NCBI RefSeq assembly: GCF_000004825.1
Contig: NW_008805064.1
Location: forward strand, 310,001-374,000
Direction: 5' to 3'
DNA length: 64,000 bases
Source of the DNA: Heterostelium album PN500
Lineage: Eukaryota > Evosea > Eumycetozoa > Acytosteliales > Acytosteliaceae
Shown: positions 23,717 through 35,581 of the stretch, piece by piece
How positions within the stretch are numbered: position 1 is the stretch's first letter
How the letters are laid out: the number at the start of each line of letters is the position of its first letter
Notes under the pieces: model-generated
What the model was told of the DNA's origin: nothing
What the model saw: only the letters and a program-made list of their open reading frames with translations
Database searches by the model: none
Translations under genes and position numbers: made by a program

Positions 23717-26297
23717 TATAAAATATATTTAAATAAATTAAAATAAATAAAATACTAAAAAAAATAAAAATAATATCATTAATATTAATTAACAGTTTTA
23801 TCGGTAGTAATCGTGGTGGTAGTGTTTATTAAGTTAAAGTTTTATTATTTAAAAGATTGATTAAAGATAGATAGAGATTTATATTATTATATCAAATATT
23901 AAATGGTTGAAAAGAACAACAACTTATTTTGTTATTTCAAAATTGTCGATCAATTATTAATAATTGAAAGGTTATTGTTATTGTGCTGCGACCAATCATT
24001 TAAAACAAACAAACGATTAAATATATAAATATATAATTTTATAACAGTTTGTAAAGTGTAAATGTTTGTTTACACAAAAATCAAAAAAGGAAAAGTTTAA
24101 ATTATTTCTAAGTTGTTTTAATTTAATAATTATGTTTTTATCAAAAATTGGTTGTAGTTATAAAAATAATTGTGTATAGATTTGTAATTTAAATTTTGTA
24201 ATAATTGTATATATTTATATCAACTCACAGTACTCTATCTATCTATTAAAATAAAATAGTATAAATCTATTCAGTGCTTTTACTCTTTCTATATTTACAT
24301 TAACAATTTTGAAATAAAAGAAAAATAAGAGTAGTTTTATTATTCTACTCCAACGATTGTACTTTTCTATCTATGCCTGATGCAAATCAATAAAATACCT
24401 GCAAAATGTAATATTATGATAGGAATGATATGTTGTGATGAAAATAACTATAGATATGTATAAATATATCGGAATTGAATGTACATAATAAACAATCTGA
24501 CTTAGTGATCAGACTTATACAATCTATTAAAATTATAAAAAATAATGATAATGATGAAATAAATAAAATTAAATTAAAAATGGATGGATGAATTGATGGA
24601 TAGTTGAAATTAAATAAATAGTAAAGTAGTAGTATTATTAATAGGAAAAGAAGTAACTTAATTAAGTCAAAGTCGATAGGTAGTGTGGGAGAGTATACTC
24701 ATAAAAATTAAATTAAAATAATTAAAAAAAAAACAAAACATAAAAAAAAACAATTAAAATAAAACTGGTCTTGATTATTGTTTAACAACAATAATAAGTA
24801 AGTAAACTCCACACCCAAACAATATTAAATTGTCAGTGTTTTGGGATTGTCTGCAAACATGTACAACAATAATAAAAAACACTTATGCAAACATTTTTTG
24901 ACAAAATAAAAATAAAAATAATAAAAAAAAAAATTCAACATTATAGTTCTTAATAATGTGATATAAAAACCAGGTCTGGTTAACTATATGGCATTAAATA
25001 TATATGTGTGTGTGTTGAGTGTTGTGTGTTTTGTAATATAACTAGTATATTTAACAACAACAACTACAACAACTACAGTAACATGAAGAACGAGATTCAA
25101 ACTATCGTCTTGTCTAAATTTAGTATTTTTTAGTTTGCATATTTAATTTAACACCATGTTTTAAACATTCTTGCTTCAGTGTACTTTTTTGTTTTGCTAT
25201 TACTTGTCATTCCTGATTATCTGTTTTACTCTTTTGTTGTTATTGTTTATAATTGTGAATGATGCTACTGCTAGCTACTACATTGTTATTTATTCTCACC
25301 ATGTGTAATGAATGTCTTTTGACGTCTGTTAATTGCCTGCATATGCATAGCGAGTATGCATTTACCAAAAAAAATAAAAAAACTACACATTTTTTGAGCC
25401 TATAAATGATAATTACCTTATTGAAAGTATGTAACTCGCACAAATGCGTTGTATAATGTATTATCTATCTACAAGATGATTGATTATTTAAAGACTCGCT
25501 ATTTTATACTATTATTATTCTATCTATTATTATTTTCAGTGATACAACTAACTTATAAACAACCAATGAAATGAAATGAAAAGAAATGTCTAGACTTGTA
25601 AGTTTACAGTATTGTTACTATCTTTACTATTATAAAAAGATCTGTAATTTTATATAATTTATTATTATCTACAACATACAAAAAATAAATGAATAAATAA
25701 ATTGATTATATTATGTAACACCTATAGGTGGTCCTTCCAATTCACATTAAAATCAGCAAAAATCAAATTAAAAAAAAACAAAACCAAAAAAAAAAACATA
25801 ACAACATGCAATACAAAATCGGAATTAGATGTGTTGTTGGTGTGCATAACTGCAAGAAACTTTCCATCGATTTATCTATTTTTCTGTTTTTTTTGAAAAA
25901 AAAAATCATGAATTTCAATTTTTGGAGATTTTTATGCCTTCGTGTTAATTTTGTTGATTCATCGTTTTAATTAATGTATGATGCAAAAAAAAAAGTGAAT
26001 AATTAATTAAGTTTGAAATTGTTTTTTTTTATTTATTTATTTATTTATTCATTTTTATTGATAAATTATTTATAAATCTAATTAGTTTTATTTCAATAAA
26101 CATATATTATAATATATCTTTATTTAAATTATTATCAATTATTTTTAGTATTTATATCATTACAAATTTTAAAAAACAAAAACAAAAACAAAAAATAAAA
26201 TTTTGTTTGTTTGTTTGTTCAAAACATTATAGTATTTTAGTATTATTGTATTTTTCTTTATATAGGTTGTTAGGTTAGGTTATAGATTAGTTTGGTT
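23717..26297. other. 2.6-kb gene-free spacer
   Basis: The longest stretch here without a convincing gene. It is AT-rich with homopolymers and short repeats. Open frames at 25240-25443, 25702-25896 and 25728-25970 are Lys/Asn/Phe-biased and not convincing. A 7-bp perfect stem (ATGCATA...TATGCAT) lies near 25340. It lies between the two divergent genes CLC and PTPMT1-like, so both promoters are here. A non-coding RNA cannot be excluded. Confidence 0.5.
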
Positions 26298-27014
26298 ATG
26301 AATCAAAATCAAATGAATAATGCAGGTGATATTGTTGCTAGTGGCGGAGGAGGTGGTGGTTTGTTCTACTACCTCAATCCTCTGAACTATATGAATAGCA
26401 ACTTGTTCTATCTCTTTACAGCGTTGAAGTTTGCATCGACATTATATTTATTTCACAAGGCGTTGCTACCGGTGTTTGTAGCGCGCTACTTTGGACGAGT
26501 GTTTCATCTCGTTACGTTCCCGCTGGTGATCGTCTTCCAGATGAGCGGTCTACGTGGTAATCTCATCGATAAGATCAGCGAGCGTGTTTATTTGGGTGCG
26601 GCACCCTACTTTTGGGATTACCACTTGCTGAGCGCCAACAACATACAGGCCACCGTTAACTTGTGCGACGAGTACGGCGGTCCCGTCAGTTGGTACAACA
26701 AGAACAACATCACACAGCTCTACCTCCCGGTGGTAGATCACTACGAGCCAAGCTTGAACGAGCTGCGCACAGCAGTCAAGTTCATCGAGGAGCAAATGGA
26801 GTACGGCAACAACGTATTCATCCACTGCAAGGCGGGCAGAGGTAGAAGCGGTGCCGTTGCAATCTGCTGGGTTGCCTATCACCACCGACTCTCACTGGAG
26901 GCAGCTCAACAATATCTGCTGGAACGCAGAAGTAAAGTAAGAAAAACACTATACAAGCAAAAGAATGTAAATGCTTTCTATTCAAAGTATTGTTTAAATA
27001 GATCACCATTATAA
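26298..27014 (+). CDS. PTPMT1-like dual-specificity phosphatase
   Basis: 238-residue single-exon protein with the Cys-dependent phosphatase signature HCKAGRGRSG (HCx5R) near residue 177 and the general-acid loop LPVVDHYEPS near 145-152. The start of the domain, ERVYLGAAPYFWDYHLL, is typical of the PTPMT1 (phosphatidylglycerophosphate phosphatase) group, which makes phosphatidylglycerol for cardiolipin. Residues 28-85 contain two hydrophobic segments (LFYLFTALKFASTLYLF and VFHLVTFPLVIVF), so it is membrane-anchored. Start ATG 26298 is the first in-frame Met. A DUSP acting on proteins is the alternative; the HCKAGRGRS loop and membrane anchor favour the lipid phosphatase. Confidence 0.88.
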   Translation: MNQNQMNNAGDIVASGGGGGGLFYYLNPLNYMNSNLFYLFTALKFASTLYLFHKALLPVFVARYFGRVFHLVTFPLVIVFQMSGLRGNLIDKISERVYLGAAPYFWDYHLLSANNIQATVNLCDEYGGPVSWYNKNNITQLYLPVVDHYEPSLNELRTAVKFIEEQMEYGNNVFIHCKAGRGRSGAVAICWVAYHHRLSLEAAQQYLLERRSKVRKTLYKQKNVNAFYSKYCLNRSPL

Positions 27015-27173
27015 TAATCTATCTATAATAAGGAATCATAATAAATCATAAATATATACTTGTATCATTCACTTTATATAAATACTAAAAAAAAAGTTAT
27101 TTGTTGTTTAAAAATGTTTATATATATATATCTTATCTTATCTTTTATTTAGATTGCATGCAAGTTCAGTTAG

Positions 27174-29974
27174 TTAGTTTGCACCGGAATCATTACTTCC
27201 GTTGCTACTACTACTACCGCTGCTTGTTAGTATATTTGGATTGTTACTGCCAAAGTTACTTGAGTTTAAGTTACTATTACTTCCACCTGTTGGACCTCTT
27301 CCTATTAGTCCTGCTGTTGATTGATTCAATGATGGTTGTTGTAAACTATTAGTACTGTTATTATTATTACTAAGATTATTATTACTAGTATTATTATTAT
27401 TATTTAAAATATAAGTTGAATCACCAAGTAATTGAAGTAATCTGTCAATCTTTACAGCCATATCTGCTCTCTCCTCTTTCTTACGTTGTTTTTCTTTTTT
27501 CTTTTCTGCTTTCTCTTGTTCATCTGCCCAATCAGTCAACTGTACAGATTGTAACAATTTATTTCTACCTATTAATTTCAATTCAAATAACTAGATTCGA
27601 CAAGAGATTTAATTAGTTTGAATTGATAATTATGGTAATAGATAGTTATTATTACTTACACCACCAGCTTGTTTGTTTGCCAATATCTCTTGAAGGAACT
27701 TCTTTCTTTCGGTATATACCTTCATGGCCAAGTCAGTGTAGTATTGTGCTTCATCGAATTTGAATCCAAGACCTAGATTCTGTATTTCATCAAACATTCT
27801 CTCTGGAGTGATACCTTTCTCCTCTATCAGTCCAGGTCTTTTCTCCATCAATATAGAACAAATTGCACTAATATCATAGATATTTCTTCTAAATAAGAAT
27901 GATAATGATAATGAATATCTCTTCCATTTCTAAAAATATTGAATTTGTTAATAGAATTAGTAACAAATCTATTATTATTATATATGAAAAATCATAAATG
28001 ATGATTTCAATACAAACCGATAAAAGAGTTTTTTTATCTTTTTGCTTCTTCATGATGTTGGCATGCACTTCACTATAACTATTTGAAATGATAGCAACAA
28101 ACATATTGATTAAAATTAAAAACATAAATATAATAAATATAATTGTATACTAATTTTGTTTGTTAAATGAGAGAGAGAATTAGTTTTGATGATTGATTAA
28201 GTATTATGAAGAGATAGTAGTAAGTGAGGTGTAGATGCACATACGATTGGACCTAATGCTCTGTTTGTATAGGTCATATCTTGGAAGCTAGGTGGATTAC
28301 CCATGATGAATTGTAAAGAGGTACCTAAACTGTTTAGGAAACCATTGTAGTAATCTAGATCATGACCAAATGTCAACCATGCTGAAATCAAGAATCCAAT
28401 CATCATAATCAAAAACATAATGGTAAATGTCATAAGTTGTAATCTAGCGTGTGAAATAGTAATCCAAATAGCATACAATCGTCTGTGAATAATGAGATAT
28501 CTAAATGTTTTGAATGCTAATAATAAAATATCTAAATCGTAGTAATCAATCAATTGATTGTTAGTATCATTCTTTTTTTGTTCATCTATTATTATCTATT
28601 AACTTACTTATAGCACTTAGTTGATAGTAGACTAAAGCAGTCTCACCTAATGCTTCCATATGTGATGGATAACCAGCTGTATCCAGTGGGATGTTATTTG
28701 CATTCTTATCACTCAAGAATATTAAGAATAATATAACTGATGCAACAAATAACTATAATGAATAAAAGTTGGTTATGTTAATCTTTGTTGTTGTTGTTGC
28801 TATTGTTTAGTATTATAAATACTTACAGAAATATTAATAATATCCAATAGATTCCAAAATGATGTAAGGAAGTATTTAATTCTACCAAGATGATAATCAA
28901 TTCTAGCTTCATTTATAAAGTTATAAATATAATAAATCAAAAATAGCAGGAATAGAACCTCCAAGAATGCTCTGAATCCATCGAGATGTGAAGAATACAT
29001 ATTGACTCTATAAGTTCTCAATGCATAATATGGTTCTAATATACCACTTGCTGAATATTCTACTAACTAATTGATTAAATGAAAGAATGAATGAATGTAA
29101 ATATAAATGAATTGCCGCTAGGACTGATGGAGTTAGTATAACATACCATATAGGCAACGGTTACTCTTGATTCATAGTTCAATGTGAATGCAACGAATGA
29201 AATGATGACTGCACGTGTCTGATAGTTAAAGAAGGTGTTGTTGATTAGCGATTCCACGCCTTCCTGTATGTTCTCCACATCGATATCTACATAGTGCCCA
29301 CTTGGTTCGTATACATATTGATTGTAACCGAAAACCATTGGACCACCGGTGTTTGGTGTGAACTTATAGATGGTTCCATTGGTACCAACGATATCACGCT
29401 TGTCCCTAGTATAACTATTGTAAGTCGGTGAATAGCAAGTACGATTCAAACTGAGATTCGGACAACTGTTTGGACGCACTCTCAACTGTCTTATTCTTAC
29501 GGTGCCACCTACGATATCATTCATTGAATAGGGATTCTCGTAGGTCATCGATGACACTTGAGGAGCAAATTGTTCTGTTAAATACTGTTAGAATTGAATT
29601 AATTGGTTGGTTAATGTTGGTTGTTTAATGAAATTATGTGATATCTATAATAATAATAAAGTTGTACTTACACTATTAAATTGAGCTTGTGTTTTTATTT
29701 CGGTGAATGGTTGATCACCGTTGAATAAAAGATCGGACTTTATTGCCCAACCGATTTGATAGACATAGACAGAGTTTCTTTGTAATATTACAATCGTCAG
29801 AAACGCTACAAAAAATACAATATGCTTAATGAGATCTTTGATGAGTTTGGCACGTCTTTGAATTTCGATGGCTGCCAACATCGTCGCTTTTTCATGATCA
29901 TTTTTGTCGGCAAGTGCTTCTTTTATTTTTAGTCTACGAGATTTCAATGAAGTACCTCGTTTAATTTTATCCAT
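27174..29974 (-). CDS. pkd2: Polycystin-2-like TRPP cation channel
   Basis: Ca-permeable TRP-family channel of plasma or organelle membrane. Eight exons: 29974-29672, 29584-29147, 29066-28827, 28752-28608, 28531-28245, 28149-28018, 27929-27660 and 27590-27174; all phases agree, giving 743 residues. After TM1 comes the polycystin extracellular domain (RIRQLRVRPNSC, FNYQTRAV). TM2-6 follow, with the pore helix region SLGTSLQFIMGNP and S6 FIIFMFLILINMFVAIISNS. The C-terminus has a coiled charged segment (ADEQEKAEKKKEKQRKKEER) and an Asn/Ser tail; no EF-hand is seen. Intron 4 must end at TTTAG 28532, because an earlier AG would leave only 22 nt. Intron 6 uses a GTTTGT donor. Confidence 0.94.
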
Positions 29975-30860
29975 TCTCTCTCTCTCTTTTACTTATTTAT
30001 TATTATTATTATTAATATTATCTATATTTATAAAGAAAAAATTAAATAAAAAGTAAAAGTATATATATTTTGTGTATGTATTATTTAAAAAAATATATAT
30101 AAAATATTATAAAGGTGACATAAATAAATAAGAAATAAATAAATAAATATAAAATGTTGTTTGTTACTACTACTCTAAAAATATATAATTTTAAATTGGT
30201 TGATTGATAGTGATTTAAAAAATTTAGATAAATCTATCTTAAGAATAAAAAATTTGATGTAAGATGAAATTGATTAAATTTAATTAACGTCGATTTGATT
30301 TGATGTTTAATTGTTTTGATGTTTTAAAATTGATTATTTGTAAACAAATAATGATCATTAATTGTTAATAAAAAATGTGGTGATTGACTGACAACTGTTT
30401 TTTTTTTTTATAAAATCCATTTAATCGGAAAAGTTTTTTTGAATGGGTTAAGTTTTGACAAAAAATAACCTTTCATTTGGTTGTGTTAAAGATCATGAGA
30501 CCCATTCAAAAAAAAATGTAATTTGATTCTTTTAATTAAATAAAATCAGATTCTGATTTACACACTTCTTATTATTTGCAGAACTTAATAAATTTGTGTT
30601 TTTGTAACCCAAACTAATTCATTCTTTAAACATCGAAATCATTGTTTTCACTTTAAAATAAACAATTCATTTATTCCTTTTTTGTTTGTGTTTTAAAAAT
30701 AAGAAAAAGAAAAAAAGATATTATATGTTAAAAGTACAACAATCAAATCCATCTTTTTTTTTTTTGTTTTTTTTGTTTGATTTTATTTAGATTACAATAA
30801 AATGAATGGTTGATCTATCCATCAAATGAAATGGAAAATAGATTGATTGGTATGTTTGTA
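29975..30860. other. Spacer upstream of pkd2, with a 15-bp inverted repeat
   Basis: AT-rich, with no coding frame. Bases 30434-30448 and 30500-30514 form a perfect 15-bp stem with a 51-nt loop. The pkd2 promoter should lie in the first few hundred bases. Confidence 0.5.
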
Positions 30861-31085
30861 TTAATATGGGAAGGGATTACGATGTGTATTATATCCTCCC
30901 ATACCGGTATTCAGTCCACCTGGTGGTACAGGACCTGGATTCTTTGGTTTAATTGAATCACCTGGCGATGATAATGGTATGATGGGTGAGAGTGCTAAAA
31001 ACATACATATATATATATAATATAGACATAATGTTAGATATAAATGTTATTTCTAATTAAATAACTTTTACATACTTGGAAGCAT
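30861..31085 (-). CDS. 47-residue Pro/Gly-rich mini-protein with a 10-nt first exon
   Basis: Exon 1 is 31085-31076 (ATG CTT CCA A) and exon 2 is 30994-30861, joined across an 81-nt intron with GTATGT donor and TTTTTAG acceptor. The protein begins MLPTLSPIIPLSSPGD, continues KPKNPGPVPPGG and ends GGYNTHRNPFPY at TAA. There is no signal peptide, no hydrophobic segment and no known family. Its neighbour at 31353-31570 has the same exon plan, size and ending style, which argues that both are real. It is too short for ordinary gene calling. The function is unknown. Confidence 0.62.
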
Positions 31086-31352
31086 TTAATTAAAAAGATA
31101 TTGTTTAATCTAGATAATATGAAAATGAAAGAGTTTGGGTTGGATGATGTTAACAGTCAGCGGACTTTACTTTAAATACTTTCAAAGTTTTAAACTTAAA
31201 TTTAATATCTTATTTTTTTTATTTATTTTTTTCGGAAGATCAAGATATTTTTGATATTTTTATTTTATTTATGACAACAAAATTGAGATTTTAAATATTT
31301 GTTTTACAATATCTGCTCTCCTCTCTCTGTAGAGTATCTTTCATATAAGGTC

Positions 31353-31570
31353 TTAAAAACACCAACCATTAGGGTTTTTCTTTGTTGTATAACCTGCTGG
31401 ATTTTGTGGTGGTTTCTTTGGAGTAATAGCAATCAAAACGTTTGAACCTGGCTTGCTTGTTGGTGTTGTACCAGCAAAATTTGCTATAATTTTAATAGAT
31501 AAACAATATTAATAAATCAAAATGTCATTTATTTTTTTCTATTTAAAATATATCACATACGGAATGTCAT
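31353..31570 (-). CDS. 46-residue Pro/Lys-rich mini-protein, tandem relative of the next
   Basis: Exon 1 is 31570-31561 (ATG ACA TTC C) and exon 2 is 31483-31353, with a 77-nt intron (GTATGT to ATTATAG), the same phase and the same 10-nt first exon as the gene at 30861-31085. The protein starts MTFPNFAGTTPTSKPG, continues ITPKKPPQNPAG and ends YTTKKNPNGWCF. The shared pattern is M-x2-P, then Ser/Thr/Pro, then K-P/PP-x-NP, then GY-x-T-x2-NP and an aromatic end. They look like a diverged tandem pair. No domain is recognised; an intrinsically disordered short peptide is likely. Confidence 0.62.
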
Positions 31571-31758
31571 TTCTTGTTATTTGTTTTAAGATTTGTTTTA
31601 ATATGATATAGATCTAAAAAACTTAATTCTACATTTTTTGATCATCTCACACAAAAAATAAAACCAAATTTATAAAATTTTTTAAAAAAATCTGGATTTT
31701 TTTGATCTTTTTGTCACAAAAAAAAAAAAGAAATAAATAATTTAAATAATTTATTTTT

Positions 31759-34652
31759 TTAAATAAAGAGTTTGATAAATATTATTACTGCAAAAGATAT
31801 TAATGTACTTGGCAAAATACTACCAGAAGATGAAATTACATCTGTTGTGGAACCTATTTTTTTTTTGATTAAAGTTTTAATTAGTATTTTGAAAAAAGTA
31901 GATTACAATAAAATTGAAAAAGTAGATTAAAATAAAATATGAAAAAACTTACTTGTTGTTTGACTGGTTGTTGGTGTTGATGTGGTTGGTGTTGATGATG
32001 TTGTTTGAGTGGATGTGGTGGTTGCTGTTGTTGTTGATTGCGAGGTGGTCGGTGTGTTTGGACAGAGTTTGTTGACATTGCAATAACCGTTGGGTGTTTC
32101 GCAGTCACAAAGGATTGCGGCGGTGAATTGCCTCAGATATCCGTCGACAGATATCGTTAGGCTACTGGTTGGATTCGGTACGATTCTATTCATTGTGCAA
32201 ATCAAAACGGTAGAGGTTGGCGAATCCAACATACAAACATCACCACCAATCTTGATCTGAATGAAACGCAGGTTTGATCCAAAGTTACCGTTGATGGTAA
32301 GTGTGAGACCGCTGTTATTCGCAGTTGTCACTGTTGGATAGGTCCATTTGAACTCAGAGAAGTTTGTAGAGACAAATGGTTGACTTTCCACAGTGAGATT
32401 GTACCAACCTTCCGGCAAAACCGGATAGATTTGAGAAATGATGTTTGTCGTGTTCGAAGTTACAACTTGAACCTTTGTGCCATTGAAATAAACATTTGGT
32501 TTGACCAAGTTTGTGAAATTACCATCAAACATATTAATTGATGTACCTGATACAATTTGTAAAAATTGTGTAATAAAAGTAACTATTTTATATAAAAAAC
32601 AAATCAATTAGTTAACTAATGAATGACAGTTCAGCTAGTTTAAATGTTGATAACTTACTCTTAATATACTCTTTTATGTAGAAACTATCTGAAAAGTCTG
32701 ATTTTACGGAAATATTATATGAACCAGTTAAAATATCTTCTTTGACAATACAATAAATATATTCTTCACTGCTTTCAACGATATTACATGAATAGTTTCC
32801 AATATCTACGACTAAACCACTGGTATTAAAGATACCATTTATCATCCAATGAACTTCATCATAAAGTAATCTAAATGTTACATTCTTAATATAATCTATA
32901 ATTGATGTTTTTTAGTAAATATATTGATGAATTCTAAAAATGATTAATTATTTGCTTAACTTACATTCTTTGGACCAATCGATTGTGAATTGAATTCCAT
33001 GGAATTTAGAGAAAATGATTATTTCAGTTCCTTGTTTTGCACTCGATTGGATTGTGTATTGATAAGTCGTTGACTTATTGATTTCTACCAATCCGTCGCT
33101 GTGATCGATTTGTACTAATTGACCATTTAGTCTGTTAAACAACTTGCTTATGTAAAGTAGGTTTTCACCGGTGATAGTGATGACACCGTTCTGAACGAAA
33201 TAACTAGTTTTATCGAGAGTCGCACCACACATTCCTGTTTCTGTTTGATTTGTAAACGCTGCGTATCCAAGTGGTAAATAGGTGAGGTTGATCTTTCTGT
33301 TGCAATACAGATATTTCGGTATTGTATCATTGGTAGCAGACAAGTAAAAATTTGGATAATCCGACAGGTCTGGACAAACAGATTTAAAACAAATATAAAA
33401 CGGTAGTTTATTTGATCTTTGAAGAACAACTACTACATTTCTAAAAGATAAAGTATTATATTAGTATTCATACACTTTTTCTTTTTTCTTTTTCTGTACA
33501 TACGGATATATAGTTGCACCTGCAAGTACGAAATCCTTTGTCGACCAATCAACAACAAAGAAAGTAAATAATCTTGCTCTAAACATCACTGTACTTGTTA
33601 CAATGATAACTCCATCGGTGATATTTGAGATTGACATAGTCGCTGCTGGTGCATTCATTTCGAGTGTTGCATTTGGCATGTCACCAATATTTCTATAAAA
33701 TTAAAAAAGAAATGGGGTTGACAGTTGTTGGTAAATTTCTTTGTGGAATATTAAGATTATTGAGGTGTAGAAACTTACACTTGAGACAAAACAGGATAAT
33801 AATATGATGAAAAATTATAGTAATATGGTTCAACAAATGAAGTAGTATTGACATAGGACATTACTCTAAAATAATTAAAAGTTAGCCTTAAAAAAAATTA
33901 AAAAAAAAGAATAAATAATTTTACATACAAATAAAGTGAAACCAATTTTGGCATGATTGTCAATGGGAAATTGGCTGGAATAATGGGACCATTACTAGAA
34001 TAGTTCATTTCAAATCTATAGAAGCATCAAAATTATGAGTATGAGTAATGAATTGTTCATCTATATTGTTCAATGTATTTACCTGAACCATGATGCAGAG
34101 GATATATTTCCAAACAATGTCATTGGGTGAATGCTTGTATTATAAATATTTGGTTTAAAAAAGATAAAGGAATTGATATTTGGGAAATCAAGTGGTAAAA
34201 TTGAAAAATCTGGTTTAATTTCTGGATCGATTGTTGCATTCTTTTGTGTAAATCTATAAGAATGATAGTTTTTTTTTTTTAGTACTAATTAGAAAATATA
34301 GTTTAATTATATTTTATAATATTTACGCAATTTGATATACATAAGAACCATCACCACTTGGAAAATTATTGCAAACAACAGTGTCAGCGTAATCAGGATT
34401 TGATACTGGACAGAGTGTTACATTATCATAAAGTGTTGGGTAATATGCATAGAAATCACCTAGGAACTTCAAATTATTCTCTATAAATTATTGAAAGTGG
34501 TGTTGCAAAATATTAGCACTCAAAATTTTGTCGTTGGTGCACAATTGTGGGTGTTTGATATGCTTACGTTCTGTAGAGGTGATTTGGGAGAAACAAACCG
34601 AACAAACAAACAAAATCAATACTGATAGCGTATATTTGAAATGGATAGACAT
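31759..34652 (-). CDS. Tgr-like IPT/TIG cell-surface glycoprotein with GPI-type tail
   Basis: Probable adhesion or recognition protein. Ten exons, all in phase: 34652-34568, 34480-34327, 34253-34083, 34015-33929, 33865-33779, 33692-33504, 33440-32965, 32895-32659, 32546-31953 and 31853-31759, giving 724 residues. It begins with a signal peptide (LSVLILFVCSVCFS) and has many N-glycosylation sites. An E-set/IPT segment is seen in the last third (TANNSGLTLTINGNFGSN, IKIGGDVCML), then CDCETPNGYCNVNKLC, a Thr/Ser stalk and a hydrophobic end (TLISFAVIIFIKLFI) with almost no cytoplasmic tail, as for GPI attachment. The layout resembles dictyostelid Tgr and related IPT proteins. Orthology to TgrB1/TgrC1 is not shown. 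Confidence 0.82.
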
Positions 34653-35581
34653 TGTTTTTTTTTGGTACACTCCTTTGTGAGGTATAGTTGTAACAACTTC
34701 ACTTTTCCTATATATTAATTAATACTATCTATCTATTTTCTGTTTCTGTTCTCTATATCTCTAATAATACTATGATTGTTTGAGTGAAATGAATGAGGGA
34801 CAAACATTCAACTGGAGTATACTTTTACCAAAACAACAAACAAACAAACGGTCCGTATTTCTTTTTTTATGTATGTCACAAAATAAAAAATAAATATCAT
34901 GCGGTTTTTGTTCGTCTTTGAAAATTTGGATCTACAAAATATGGTTTCTGTAGGCAGAGAATAGTGATTGATTTGTGGACAAAAAAACAAAAAAAAAACA
35001 AAAAATTTCAAACAAAAAATCGAAAAAAAAAAAAGTTTGGCTGGCGTTTGTGAAAGGTGTCAATAGCAATATAATTAAAAGATTTATACTATATCTGTAA
35101 ACTTTTTTCAAATTAGAGAATGAACAGGATGTGACTCTTTGCAAGTGTTTTTGTTTTTTTTGTTTTGCATTTTGGAGGAGAAAAAAAACCCACACTTTTT
35201 TTTGTTTTTTGATCATGTTGATGTACCGTTGAATCAAAAAATAACCAGTGGTTGCCCTTTGTTTTGGCCCACCAAACATTTTTAGCTTTGTTTTTGATGA
35301 AAAAGGTGGTATTTTTTAACTTTGATCGTGAGAATTAAATCTCTTTTGTATTGAGATTGGAATTTTTCTCTTTTAGGAAAGTTTTACTGTGGACCAATAG
35401 AATTACAAAAAAAAAATTTTATTTGGTTAAATAAAAAAATTCCTTTTTTATTTTTGTGTCTTTTTGTTCGAAATAAACCTTGACGTTGCAACAATGAGAT
35501 CGATTATAGATTTACAAATAATTGGATATTTTAAAAATAATTGGATAGATTGTTTTCAAAAAAAAAAAAAAAAAGTTTTAT
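34653..35581. other. Spacer between the Tgr-like and heparinase-like genes
   Basis: AT-rich. Open frames on the minus strand (34808-35011, 34932-35279) are Phe/Lys/Gln-biased with no splice or domain support. It should hold the Tgr-like promoter and the heparinase-like terminator. Confidence 0.5.

Noticed and set aside
25702-25970. Overlapping open frames in the 2.6-kb spacer
   Set aside because: Lys/Asn/Phe-biased products of A and T tracts, no splice or domain support.
28586-28607. A 22-nt intron in pkd2 (GTAAGTTAATAG...AATAG), which would keep phase
   Set aside because: Far too short for splicing in this group. The acceptor TTTAG at 28532 gives a 76-nt intron with a TACTAAC branch-like site and restores the conserved SAIN-ILLLAFK segment.
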